DNA from: Auanema rhodensis
Lineage: Eukaryota > Nematoda > Chromadorea > Rhabditida > Rhabditidae
Assembly: GCA_964057225.1 (NCBI GenBank)
Contig: OZ059900.1
Span: 16,755,638-16,819,637, forward strand
Direction of reading: 5' to 3'
DNA: 64,000 bases
The notes beneath the pieces were generated by a model that had not been told where the DNA came from, searched no databases, and worked only from the letters and a program-made list of their open reading frames with translations. How positions within the stretch are numbered: the stretch's first letter is position 1; each line of letters opens with the position of its first letter. The position numbers and the translations under genes were made by a program. Below are positions 51,401 to 63,831 of the stretch, piece by piece.

Positions 51401-53576
51401 TTGTTTACAGCGAAATTTCGAAAAACTGGTTTTCCAGCATAATAAAATATTTCTCATGGGAAATACTGTGTTTTTGTATTCTTCTAGTGTTCAGCATGTG
51501 AAATGCTTCATTTTAGTGTGTAACACGCTGAAATTCGTTGCATTTGACGACTCATATGAACAAAAATCGATTTAATCAATATTAGCCATAAGGGGCGTGC
51601 CCTCAGAATATGCTAATTTCCTTAATTTTCTAACCCCTGTTTTTTTGTCGTGAAAGTGGAACTAGACGTTGTACGAACAATTTTGACCTAGGTTTCATTG
51701 ACATTGCATGAGTTTGAACACATGAAATCGTAAGTCAAAACCTTGTTTACAGCGAAATTTCCAAAAACTGGTTTTCCAGCATGATAAAATATTTCTCATG
51801 GGAAATACTGTGTTTTTGTATTTTTCTAGTGTTCAGCATGTAAAATGCTTCATTTTAGTATGTAACACGCTGAAATTCGTTGCATTTGACGACTCATATG
51901 AACAAAAATCGATTTAATCAATATTAGCCATAAGGGGCGTGCCCTCAGAATATGCTAATTTCCTTAATTTTCTAACCCCTGTTTTTTTGTCGTGAAAGTG
52001 GAACTAGACGTTGTACGAACAATTTTGAGCTAGGTTTCATTGACATTGCATGAGTTTGAACACATGAAATCGTAAGTCAAAACCTTGTTTACAGCGAAAT
52101 TTCCACAAACTGGTTTTCCAGCATAATAAAATATTTCTCATGGGAAATACTGTGTTTTTGTATTCTTCTAGTGTTCAGCATGTAAAATGCTTCATTTTAG
52201 TATGTAACACGCTGAAATTCGTTGCATTTGACGACTCATATGAACAAAAATCGATTTAATCAATATTAGCCATAAGGGGCGTACCCCCAGAATATGCTAA
52301 TTTCCTTAATTTTCTAACCCCTGTTTTTTTGTCGTGAAAGTGGAACTAGACGTTGTACGAACAATTTTGAGCTAGGTTTCATTGACATTGCATGAGTTTG
52401 AACACATGAAATCGTAAGTCAAAACCTTGTTTACAGCGAAATTTCCAAAAACTGGTTTTCCAGCATAATAAAATATTTCTCATGGGAAATACTGTGTTTT
52501 TGTATTTTTCTAGTGTTCAGCATGTAAAATGCTTCATTTTAGTATGTAACACGCTGAAATTCGTTGCATTTGACGACTCATATGAACAAAAATCGATTTA
52601 ATCAATATTAGCCATAAGGGGCGTGCCCTCAGAATATGCTAATTTCCTTAATTTTCTAACCCTTGTTTTTTTGTTGTGAAAGTGGAACTAGACGTTGTAC
52701 GAACAATTTTGAGCTAGGTTTCATTGACATTGCATGAGTTTGAACACATGAAATCGTAAGTCAAAACCTTGTTTACAGCGAAATTTCGAAAAACTGGTTT
52801 TCCAGCATAATAAAATATTTCTCATGGGAAATACTGTGTTTTTGTATTCTTCTAGTGTTCAGCATGTGAAATGCTTCATTTTAGTGTGTAACACGCTGAA
52901 ATTCGTTGCATTTGACGACTCATATGAACAAAAATCGATTTAATCAATATTAGCCATAAGGGGCGTGCCCTCAGAATATGCTAATTTCCTTAATTTTCTA
53001 ACCCCTGTTTTTTTGTCGTGAAAGTGGAACTAGACGTTGTACGAACAATTTTGACCTAGGTTTCATTGACATTGCATGAGTTTGAACACATGAAATCGTA
53101 AGTCAAAACCTTGTTTACAGCGAAATTTCCAAAAACTGGTTTTCCAGCATAATAAAATATTTCTCATGGGAAATACTGTGTTTTTGTATTTTTCTAGTGT
53201 TCAGCATGTAAAATGCTTCATTTTAGTATGTAACACGCTGAAATTCGTTGCATTTGACGACTCATATGAACAAAAATCGATTTAATCAATATTAGCCATA
53301 AGGGGCGTACCCCCAGAATATGCTAATTTCCTTAATTTTCTAACCCCTGTTTTTTTGTCGTGAAAGTGGAACTAGACGTTGTACGAACAATTTTGAGCTA
53401 GGTTTCATTGACATTGCATGAGTTTGAACACATGAAATCGTAAGTCAAAACCTTGTTTACAGCGAAATTTCCAAAAACTGGTTTTCCAGCATAATAAAAT
53501 ATTTCTCATGGGAAATACTGTGTTTTTGTATTTTTCTAGTGTTCAGCATGTAAAATGCTTCATTTTAGTATGTAAC
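48105..53576 (+). repeat. 9-monomer higher-order repeat with a shortened second copy
   Basis: Copy one (48105-51182) reads L, M(259G), c, K, L, M with b tail, j, M, K. Copy two (51183-53576) reads L, M(259G), c, K, L, M, K: the same order without the M/b recombinant and the j copy. The 5' halves are offset by exactly 3,078 bp. An L copy at 53577 follows. Repeated unequal exchange around K-L dimers explains this. Confidence 0.85.
49815..50156 (+). repeat. Recombinant M/b monomer
   Basis: The copy has 163C followed by 238G, 299C, 318G and 336G, with 113C. It joins an M-type 5' part to a b-type 3' part with a boundary between sites 163 and 238. It is the only M copy with a b tail. Confidence 0.8.
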
Positions 53577-56312
53577 ACGCTGAAATTCGTTGCATTTGAC
53601 GACTCATATGAACAAAAATCGATTTAATCAATATTAGCCATAAGGGGCGTGCCCTCAGAATATGCTAATTTCCTTAATTTTCTAACCCTTGTTTTTTTGT
53701 TGTGAAAGTGGAACTAGACGTTGTACGAACAATTTTGAGCTAGGTTTCATTGACATTGCATGAGTTTGAACACATGAAATCGTAAGTCAAAACCTTGTTT
53801 ACAGCGAAATTTCGAAAAACTGGTTTTCCAGCATAATAAAATATTTCTCATGGGAAATACTGTGTTTTTGTATTCTTCTAGTGTTCAGCATGTGAAATGC
53901 TTCATTTTAGTGTGTAACACGCTGAAATTCGTTGCATTTGACGACTCATATGAACAAAAATCGATTTAATCAATATTAGCCATAAGGGGCGTGCCCTCAG
54001 AATATGCTAATTTCCTTAATTTTCTAACCCCTGTTTTTTTGTCGTGAAAGTGGAACTAGACGTTGTACGAACAATTTTGAGCTAGGTTTCATTGACATTG
54101 CATGAGTTTGAACACATGAAATCGTAAGTCAAAACCTTGTTTACAGCGAAATTTCCAAAAACTGGTTTTCCAGCATAATAAAATATTTCTCATGGGAAAT
54201 ACTGTGTTTTTGTATTTTTCTAGTGTTCAGCATGTAAAATGCTTCATTTTAGTATGTAACACGCTGAAATTCGTTGCATTTGACGACTCATATGAACAAA
54301 AATCGATTTAATCAATATTAGCCATAAGGGGCGTGCCCTCAGAATATGCTAATTTCCTTAATTTTCTAACCCTTGTTTTTTTGTCGTGAAAGTGGAACTA
54401 GACGTTGTACAAACAATTTTGAGCTAGGTTTCATTGACATTGCATGAGTTTGAACACATGAAATCGTAAGTCAAAACCTTGTTTACAGCGAAATTTCCAA
54501 AAACTGGTTTTCCAGCATGATAAAATATTTCTCATGGGAAATACTGTGTTTTTGTATTTTTCTAGTGTTCAGCATGTAAAATGCTTCATTTTAGTATGTA
54601 ACACGCTGAAATTCGTTGCATTTGACGACTCATATGAACAAAAATCGATTTAATCAATATTAGCCATAAGGGGCGTGCCCTCAGAATATGCTAATTTCCT
54701 TAATTTTCTAACCCCTGTTTTTTTGTCGTGAAAGTGGAACTAGACGTTGTACGAACAATTTTGAGCTAGGTTTCATTGACATTGCATGAGTTTGAACACA
54801 TGAAATCGTAAGTCAAAACCTTGTTTACAGCGAAATTTCCAAAAACTGGTTTTCCAGCATAATAAAATATTTCTCATGGGAAATACTGTGTTTTTGTATT
54901 CTTCTAGTGTTCAGCATGTGAAATGCTTCATTTTAGTGTGTAACACGCTGAAATTCGTTGCATTTGACGACTCATATGAACAAAAATCGATTTAATCAAT
55001 ATTAGCCATAAGGGGCGTGCCCTCAGAATATGCTAATTTCCTTAATTTTCTAACCCCTGTTTTTTTGTCGTGAAAGTGGAACTAGACGTTGTACGAACAA
55101 TTTTGACCTAGGTTTCATTGACATTGCATGAGTTTGAACACATGAAATCGTAAGTCAAAACCTTGTTTACAGCGAAATTTCCAAAAACTGGTTTTCCAGC
55201 ATAATAAAATATTTCTCATGGGAAATACTGTGTTTTTGTATTTTTCTAGTGTTCAGCATGTAAAATGCTTCATTTTAGTATGTAACACGCTGAAATTCGT
55301 TGCATTTGACGACTCATATGAACAAAAATCGATTTAATCAATATTAGCCATAAGGGGCGTGCCCTCAGAATATGCTAATTTCCTTAATTTTCTAACCCTT
55401 GTTTTTTTGTCGTGAAAGTGGAACTAGACGTTGTACAAACAATTTTGAGCTAGGTTTCATTGACATTGCATGAGTTTGAACACATGAAATCGTAAGTCAA
55501 AACCTTGTTTACAGCGAAATTTCCAAAAACTGGTTTTCCAGCATGATAAAATATTTCTCATGGGAAATACTGTGTTTTTGTATTTTTCTAGTGTTCAGCA
55601 TGTAAAATGCTTCATTTTAGTATGTAACACGCTGAAATTCGTTGCATTTGACGACTCATATGAACAAAAATCGATTTAATCAATATTAGCCATAAGGGGC
55701 GTGCCCTCAGAATATGCTAATTTCCTTAATTTTCTAACCCCTGTTTTTTTGTCGTGAAAGTGGAACTAGACGTTGTACGAACAATTTTGAGCTAGGTTTC
55801 ATTGACATTGCATGAGTTTGAACACATGAAATCGTAAGTCAAAACCTTGTTTACAGCGAAATTTCCACAAACTGGTTTTCCAGCATAATAAAATATTTCT
55901 CATGGGAAATACTGTGTTTTTGTATTCTTCTAGTGTTCAGCATGTAAAATGCTTCATTTTAGTATGTAACACGCTGAAATTCGTTGCATTTGACGACTCA
56001 TATGAACAAAAATCGATTTAATCAATATTAGCCATAAGGGGCGTGCCCTCAGAATATGCTAATTTCCTTAATTTTCTAACCCCTGTTTTTTTGTCGTGAA
56101 AGTGGAACTAGACGTTGTACGAACAATTTTGAGCTAGGTTTCATTGACCTTGCATGAGTTTGAACACATGAAATCGTAAGTCAAAACCTTGTTTACAGCG
56201 AAATTTCCAAAAACTGGTTTTCCAGCATAATAAAATATTTCTCATGGGAAATACTGTGTTTTTGTATTTTTCTAGTGTTCAGCATGTAAAATGCTTCATT
56301 TTAGTATGTAAC

Positions 56313-59300
56313 ACGCTGAAATTCGTTGCATTTGACGACTCATATGAACAAAAATCGATTTAATCAATATTAGCCATAAGGGGCGTGCCCTCAGAATATG
56401 CTAATTTCCTTAATTTTCTAACCCTTGTTTTTTTGTCGTGAAAGTGGAACTAGACGTTGTACGAACAATTTTGAGCTAGGTTTCATTGACATTGCATGAG
56501 TTTGAACACATGAAATCGTAAGTCAAAACCTTGTTTACAGCGAAATTTCGAAAAACTGGTTTTCCAGCATAATAAAATATTTCTCATGGAAAAACTGTGT
56601 TTTTGTATTCTTCTAGTGTTCAGCATGTGAAATGCTTCATTTTAGTGTGTAACACGCTGAAATTCGTTGCATTTGACGACTCATATGAACAAAAATCGAT
56701 TTAATCAATATTAGCCATAAGGGGCGTGCCCTCAGAATATGCTAATTTCCTTAATTTTCTAACCCCTGTTTTTTTGTCGTGAAAGTGGAACTAGACGTTG
56801 TACGAACAATTTTGAGCTAGGTTTCATTGACATTGCATGAGTTTGAACACATGAAATCGTAAGTCAAAACCTTGTTTACAGCGAAATTTCCAAAAACTGG
56901 TTTTCCAGCATAATAAAATATTTCTCATGCAAAAACTGTGTTTTTGTATTCTTCTAGTGTTCAGCATGTGAAATGCTTCATTTTAGTGTGTAACACGCTG
57001 AAATTCGTTGCATTTGACGACTCATATGAACAAAAATCGATTTAATCAATATTAGCCATAAGGGGCGTGCCCTCAGAATATGCTAATTTCCTTAATTTTC
57101 TAACCCCTGTTTTTTTGTCGTGAAAGTGGAACTAGACGTTGTACGAACAATTTTGAGCTAGGTTTCATTGACATTGCATGAGTTTGAACACATGAAATCG
57201 TAAGTCAAAACCTTGTTTACAGCGAAATTTCCAAAAACTGGTTTTCCAGCATAATAAAATATTTCTCATGGGAAATACTGTGTTTTTGTATTTTTCTAGT
57301 GTTCAGCATGTAAAATGCTTCATTTTAGTATGTAACACGCTGAAATTCGTTGCATTTGACGACTCATATGAACAAAAATCGATTTAATCAATATTAGCCA
57401 TAAGGGGCGTGCCCTCAGAATATGCTAATTTCCTTAATTTTCTAACCCTTGTTTTTTTGTCGTGAAAGTGGAACTAGACGTTGTACAAACAATTTTGAGC
57501 TAGGTTTCATTGACATTGCATGAGTTTGAACACATGAAATCGTAAGTCAAAACCTTGTTTACAGCGAAATTTCCAAAAACTGGTTTTCCAGCATGATAAA
57601 ATATTTCTCATGGGAAATACTGTGTTTTTGTATTTTTCTAGTGTTCAGCATGTAAAATGCTTCATTTTAGTATGTAACACGCTGAAATTCGTTGCATTTG
57701 ACGACTCATATGAACAAAAATCGATTTAATCAATATTAGCCATAAGGGGCGTGCCCTCAGAATATGCTAATTTCCTTAATTTTCTAACCCCTGTTTTTTT
57801 GTCGTGAAAGTGGAACTAGACGTTGTACGAACAATTTTGAGCTAGGTTTCATTGACATTGCATGAGTTTGAACACATGAAATCGTAAGTCAAAACCTTGT
57901 TTACAGCGAAATTTCCAAAAACTGGTTTTCCAGCATAATAAAATATTTCTCATGGGAAATACTGTGTTTTTGTATTTTTCTAGTGTTCAGCATGTGAAAT
58001 GCTTCATTTTAGTATGTAACACGCTGAAATTCGTTGCATTTGACGACTCATATGAACAAAAATCGATTTAATCAATATTAGCCATAAGGGGCGTGCCCTC
58101 AGAATATGCTAATTTCCTTAATTTTCTAACCCTTGTTTTTTTGTCGTGAAAGTGGAACTAGACGTTGTACGAACAATTTTGAGCTAGGTTTCATTGACAT
58201 TGCATGAGTTTGAACACATGAAATCGTAAGTCAAAACCTTGTTTACAGCGAAATTTCGAAAAACTGGTTTTCCAGCATAATAAAATATTTCTCATAGGAA
58301 ATACTGTGTTTTGTATTCTTCTAGTGTTCAGCATGTGAAATGCTTCATTTTAGTGTGTAACACGCTGAAATTCGTTGCATTTGACGACTCATATGAACAA
58401 AAATCGATTTAATCAATATTAGCCATAAGGGGCGTGCCCTCAGAATATGCTAATTTCCTTAATTTTCTAACCCCTGTTTTTTTGTCGTGAAAGTGGAACT
58501 AGACGTTGTACGAACAATTTTGAGCTAGGTTTCATTGACATTGCATGAGTTTGAACACATGAAATCGTAAGTCAAAACCTTGTTTACAGCGAAATTTCCA
58601 AAAACTGGTTTTCCAGCATAATAAAATATTTCTCATGGGAAATACTGTGTTTTTGTATTTTTCTAGTGTTCAGCATGTAAAATGCTTCATTTTAGTATGT
58701 AACACGCTGAAATTCGTTGCATTTGACGACTCATATGAACAAAAATCGATTTAATCAATATTAGCCATAAGGGGCGTGCCCTCAGAATATGCTAATTTCC
58801 TTAATTTTCTAACCCTTGTTTTTTTGTCGTGAAAGTGGAACTAGACGTTGTACAAACAATTTTGAGCTAGGTTTCATTGACATTGCATGAGTTTGAACAC
58901 ATGAAATCGTAAGTCAAAACCTTGTTTACAGCGAAATTTCCAAAAACTGGTTTTCCAGCATGATAAAATATTTCTCATGGGAAATACTGTGTTTTTGTAT
59001 TTTTCTAGTGTTCAGCATGTAAAATGCTTCATTTTAGTATGTAACACGCTGAAATTCGTTGCATTTGACGACTCATATGAACAAAAATCGATTTAATCAA
59101 TATTAGCCATAAGGGGCGTGCCCTCAGAATATGCTAATTTCCTTAATTTTCTAACCCTTGTTTTTTTGTCGTGAAAGTGGAACTAGACGTTGTACAAACA
59201 ATTTTGAGCTAGGTTTCATTGACATTGCATGAGTTTGAACACATGAAATCGTAAGTCAAAACCTTGTTTACAGCGAAATTTCCAAAAACTGGTTTTCCAG

Positions 59301-61779
59301 CATGATAAAATATTTCTCATGGGAAATACTGTGTTTTTGTATTTTTCTAGTGTTCAGCATGTAAAATGCTTCATTTTAGTATGTAACACGCTGAAATTCG
59401 TTGCATTTGACGACTCATATGAACAAAAATCGATTTAATCAATATTAGCCATAAGGGGCGTGCCCTCAGAATATGCTAATTTCCTTAATTTTCTAACCCT
59501 TGTTTTTTTGTCGTGAAAGTGGAACTAGACGTTGTACGAACAATTTTGAGCTAGGTTTCATTGACATTGCATGAGTTTGAACACATGAAATCGTAAGTCA
59601 AAACCTTGTTTACAGCGAAATTTCGAAAAACTGGTTTTCCAGCATAATAAAATATTTCTCATGGAAAAACTGTGTTTTTGTATTCTTCTAGTGTTCAGCA
59701 TGTGAAATGCTTCATTTTAGTGTGTAACACGCTGAAATTCGTTGCATTTGACGACTCATATGAACAAAAATCGATTTAATCAATATTAGCCATAAGGGGC
59801 GTGCCCTCAGAATATGCTAATTTCCTTAATTTTCTAACCCCTGTTTTTTTGTCGTGAAAGTGGAACTAGACGTTGTACGAACAATTTTGAGCTAGGTTTC
59901 ATTGACATTGCATGAGTTTGAACACATGAAATCGTAAGTCAAAACCTTGTTTACAGCGAAATTTCCAAAAACTGGTTTTCCAGCATAATAAAATATTTCT
60001 CATGGGAAATACTGTGTTTTTGTATTTTTCTAGTGTTCAGCATGTAAAATGCTTCATTTTAGTATGTAACACGCTGAAATTCGTTGCATTTGACGACTCA
60101 TATGAACAAAAATCGATTTAATCAATATTAGCCATAAGGGGCGTGCCCTCAGAATATGCTAATTTCCTTAATTTTCTAACCCTTGTTTTTTTGTCGTGAA
60201 AGTGGAACTAGACGTTGTACAAACAATTTTGAGCTAGGTTTCATTGACATTGCATGAGTTTGAACACATGAAATCGTAAGTCAAAACCTTGTTTACAGCG
60301 AAATTTCCAAAAACTGGTTTTCCAGCATGATAAAATATTTCTCATGGGAAATACTGTGTTTTTGTATTTTTCTAGTGTTCAGCATGTAAAATGCTTCATT
60401 TTAGTATGTAACACGCTGAAATTCGTTGCATTTGACGACTCATATGAACAAAAATCGATTTAATCAATATTAGCCATAAGGGGCGTGCCCTCAGAATATG
60501 CTAATTTCCTTAATTTTCTAACCCCTGTTTTTTTGTCGTGAAAGTGGAACTAGACGTTGTACGAACAATTTTGAGCTAGGTTTCATTGACATTGCATGAG
60601 TTTGAACACATGAAATCGTAAGTCAAAACCTTGTTTACAGCGAAATTTCCAAAAACTGGTTTTCCAGCATAATAAAATATTTCTCATGGGAAATACTGTG
60701 TTTTTGTATTTTTCTAGTGTTCAGCATGTAAAATGCTTCATTTTAGTATGTAACACGCTGAAATTCGTTGCATTTGACGACTCATATGAACAAAAATCGA
60801 TTTAATCAATATTAGCCATAAGGGGCGTGCCCTCAGAATATGCTAATTTCCTTAATTTTCTAACCCTTGTTTTTTTGTCGTGAAAGTGGAACTAGACGTT
60901 GTACGAACAATTTTGAGCTAGGTTTCATTGACATTGCATGAGTTTGAACACATGAAATCGTAAGTCAAAACCTTGTTTACAGCGAAATTTCGAAAAACTG
61001 GTTTTCCAGCATAATAAAATATTTCTCATAGGAAATACTGTGTTTTGTATTCTTCTAGTGTTCAGCATGTGAAATGCTTCATTTTAGTGTGTAACACGCT
61101 GAAATTCGTTGCATTTGACGACTCATATGAACAAAAATCGATTTAATCAATATTAGCCATAAGGGGCGTGCCCTCAGAATATGCTAATTTCCTTAATTTT
61201 CTAACCCCTGTTTTTTTGTCGTGAAAGTGGAACTAGACGTTGTACGAACAATTTTGAGCTAGGTTTCATTGACATTGCATGAGTTTGAACACATGAAATC
61301 GTAAGTCAAAACCTTGTTTACAGCGAAATTTCCAAAAACTGGTTTTCCAGCATAATAAAATATTTCTCATGGGAAATACTGTGTTTTTGTATTTTTCTAG
61401 TGTTCAGCATGTAAAATGCTTCATTTTAGTATGTAACACGCTGAAATTCGTTGCATTTGACGACTCATATGAACAAAAATCGATTTAATCAATATTAGCC
61501 ATAAGGGGCGTGCCCTCAGAATATGCTAATTTCCTTAATTTTCTAACCCTTGTTTTTTTGTCGTGAAAGTGGAACTAGACGTTGTACAAACAATTTTGAG
61601 CTAGGTTTCATTGACATTGCATGAGTTTGAACACATGAAATCGTAAGTCAAAACCTTGTTTACAGCGAAATTTCCAAAAACTGGTTTTCCAGCATGATAA
61701 AATATTTCTCATGGGAAATACTGTGTTTTTGTATTTTTCTAGTGTTCAGCATGTAAAATGCTTCATTTTAGTATGTAAC
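56313..61779 (+). repeat. Approximately 8-monomer higher-order block with 341-bp b copies
   Basis: Two 341-bp b variants alternate. b' has CATGGAAAAACTG (56313 and 59388). b'' has CATAGG with one T lost from the following run, giving GTGTTTTGTATTC (58021 and 60755). The order b', (extra copy 56654), d, a, d, b'', d, a, a is followed by b', d, a, d, b'', d, a. The b'' copies are 2,734 bp apart. The extra copy at 56654 explains the 3,075-bp spacing of the b' pair. Confidence 0.85.
56654..56994 (+). repeat. 341-bp recombinant monomer
   Basis: The copy is 238C like d but carries CATGCAAAAACTG, 299C, 318G and 336G, a b'-like tail with one further change from CATGGAAAAACTG. A boundary between sites 238 and 275 joins the two parts. 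It lies directly after a b' copy, the likely donor. Confidence 0.75.
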
Positions 61780-63831
61780 ACGCTGAAATTCGTTGCATTT
61801 GACGACTCATATGAACAAAAATCGATTTAATCAATATTAGCCATAAGGGGCGTGCCCTCAGAATATGCTAATTTCTTTAATTTTCTAACCCCTGTTTTTT
61901 TGTCGTGAAAGTGGAACTAGACGTTGTACGAACAATTTTGAGCTAGGTTTCATTGACATTGCATGAGTTTGAACACATGAAATCGTAAGTCAAAACCTTG
62001 TTTACAGCGAAATTTCCAAAAACTGGTTTTCCAGCATAATAAAATATTTCTCATGGGAAATACTGTGTTTTTGTATTCTTCTAGTGTTCAGCATGTAAAA
62101 TGCTTCATTTTAGTATGTAACACGCTGAAATTCGTTGCATTTGACGACTCATATGAACAAAAATCGATTTAATCAATATTAGCCATAAGGGGCGTGCCCT
62201 CAGAATATGCTAATTTCCTTAATTTTCTAACCCCTGTTTTTTTGTCGTGAAAGTGGAACTAGACGTTGTACGAACAATTTTGAGCTAGGTTTCATTGACA
62301 TTGCATGAGTTTGAACACATGAAATCGTAAGTCAAAACCTTGTTTACAGCGAAATTTCCACAAACTGGTTTTCCAGCATGATAAAATATTTCTCATGGGA
62401 AATACTGTGTTTTTGTATTCTTCTAGTGTTCAGCATGTAAAATGCTTCATTTTAGTATGTAACACGCTGAAATTCGTTGCATTTGACGACTCATATGAAC
62501 AAAAATCGATTTAATCAATATTAGCCATAAGGGGCGTGCCCTCAGAATATGCTAATTTCCTTAATTTTCTAACCCCTGTTTTTTTGTCGTGAAAGTGGAA
62601 CTAGACGTTGTACGAACAATTTTGAGCTAGGTTTCATTGACATTGCATGAGTTTGAACACATGAAATCGTAAGTCAAAACCTTGTTTACAGCGAAATTTC
62701 CAAAAACTGGTTTTCCAGCATAATAAAATATTTCTCATGGGAAATACTGTGTTTTTGTATTTTTCTAGTGTTCAGCATGTAAAATGCTTCATTTTAGTAT
62801 GTAACACGCTGAAATTCGTTGCATTTGACGACTCATATGAACAAAAATCGATTTAATCAATATTAGCCATAAGGGGCGTGCCCTCAGAATATGCTAATTT
62901 CCTTAATTTTCTAACCCCTGTTTTTTTGTCGTGAAAGTGGAACTAGACGTTGTACGAACAATTTTGAGCTAGGTTTCATTGACATTGCATGAGTTTGAAC
63001 ACATGAAATCGTAAGTCAAAACCTTGTTTACAGCGAAATTTCCAAAAACTGGTTTTCCAGCATAATAAAATATTTCTCATGGGAAATACTGTGTTTTTGT
63101 ATTTTTCTAGTGTTCAGCATGTAAAATGCTTCATTTTAGTATGTAACACGCTGAAATTCGTTGCATTTGACGACTCATATGAACAATAATCGATTTAATC
63201 AATATTAGCCATAAGGGGCGTGCCCTCAGAATATGCTAATTTCCTTAATTTTCTAACCCCTGTTTTTTTGTCGTGAAAGTGGAACTAGACGTTGTACAAA
63301 CAATTTTGAGCTAGGTTTCATTGACATTGCATGAGTTTGAACACATGAAATCGTAAGTCAAAACCTTGTTTACAGCGAAATTTCCAAAAACTGGTTTTCC
63401 AGCATAATAAAATATTTCTCATGGGAAATACTGTGTTTTTGTATTTTTCTAGTGTTCAGCATGTAAAATGCTTCATTTTAGTATGTAACACGCTGAAATT
63501 CGTTGCATTTGACGACTCATATGAACAAAAATCGATTTAATCAATATTAGCCATAAGGGGCGTGCCCTCAGAATATGCTAATTTCCTTAATTTTCTAACC
63601 CTTGTTTTTTTGTCGTGAAAGTGGAACTAGACGTTGTACGAACAATTTTGAGCTAGGTTTCATTGACATTGCATGAGTTTGAACACATGAAATCGTAAGT
63701 CAAAACCTTGTTTACAGCGAAATTTCGAAAAACTGGTTTTCCAGCATAATAAAATATTTCTCATGGGAAATACTGTGTTTTTGTATTCTTCTAGTGTTCA
63801 GCATGTGAAATGCTTCATTTTAGTGTGTAAC

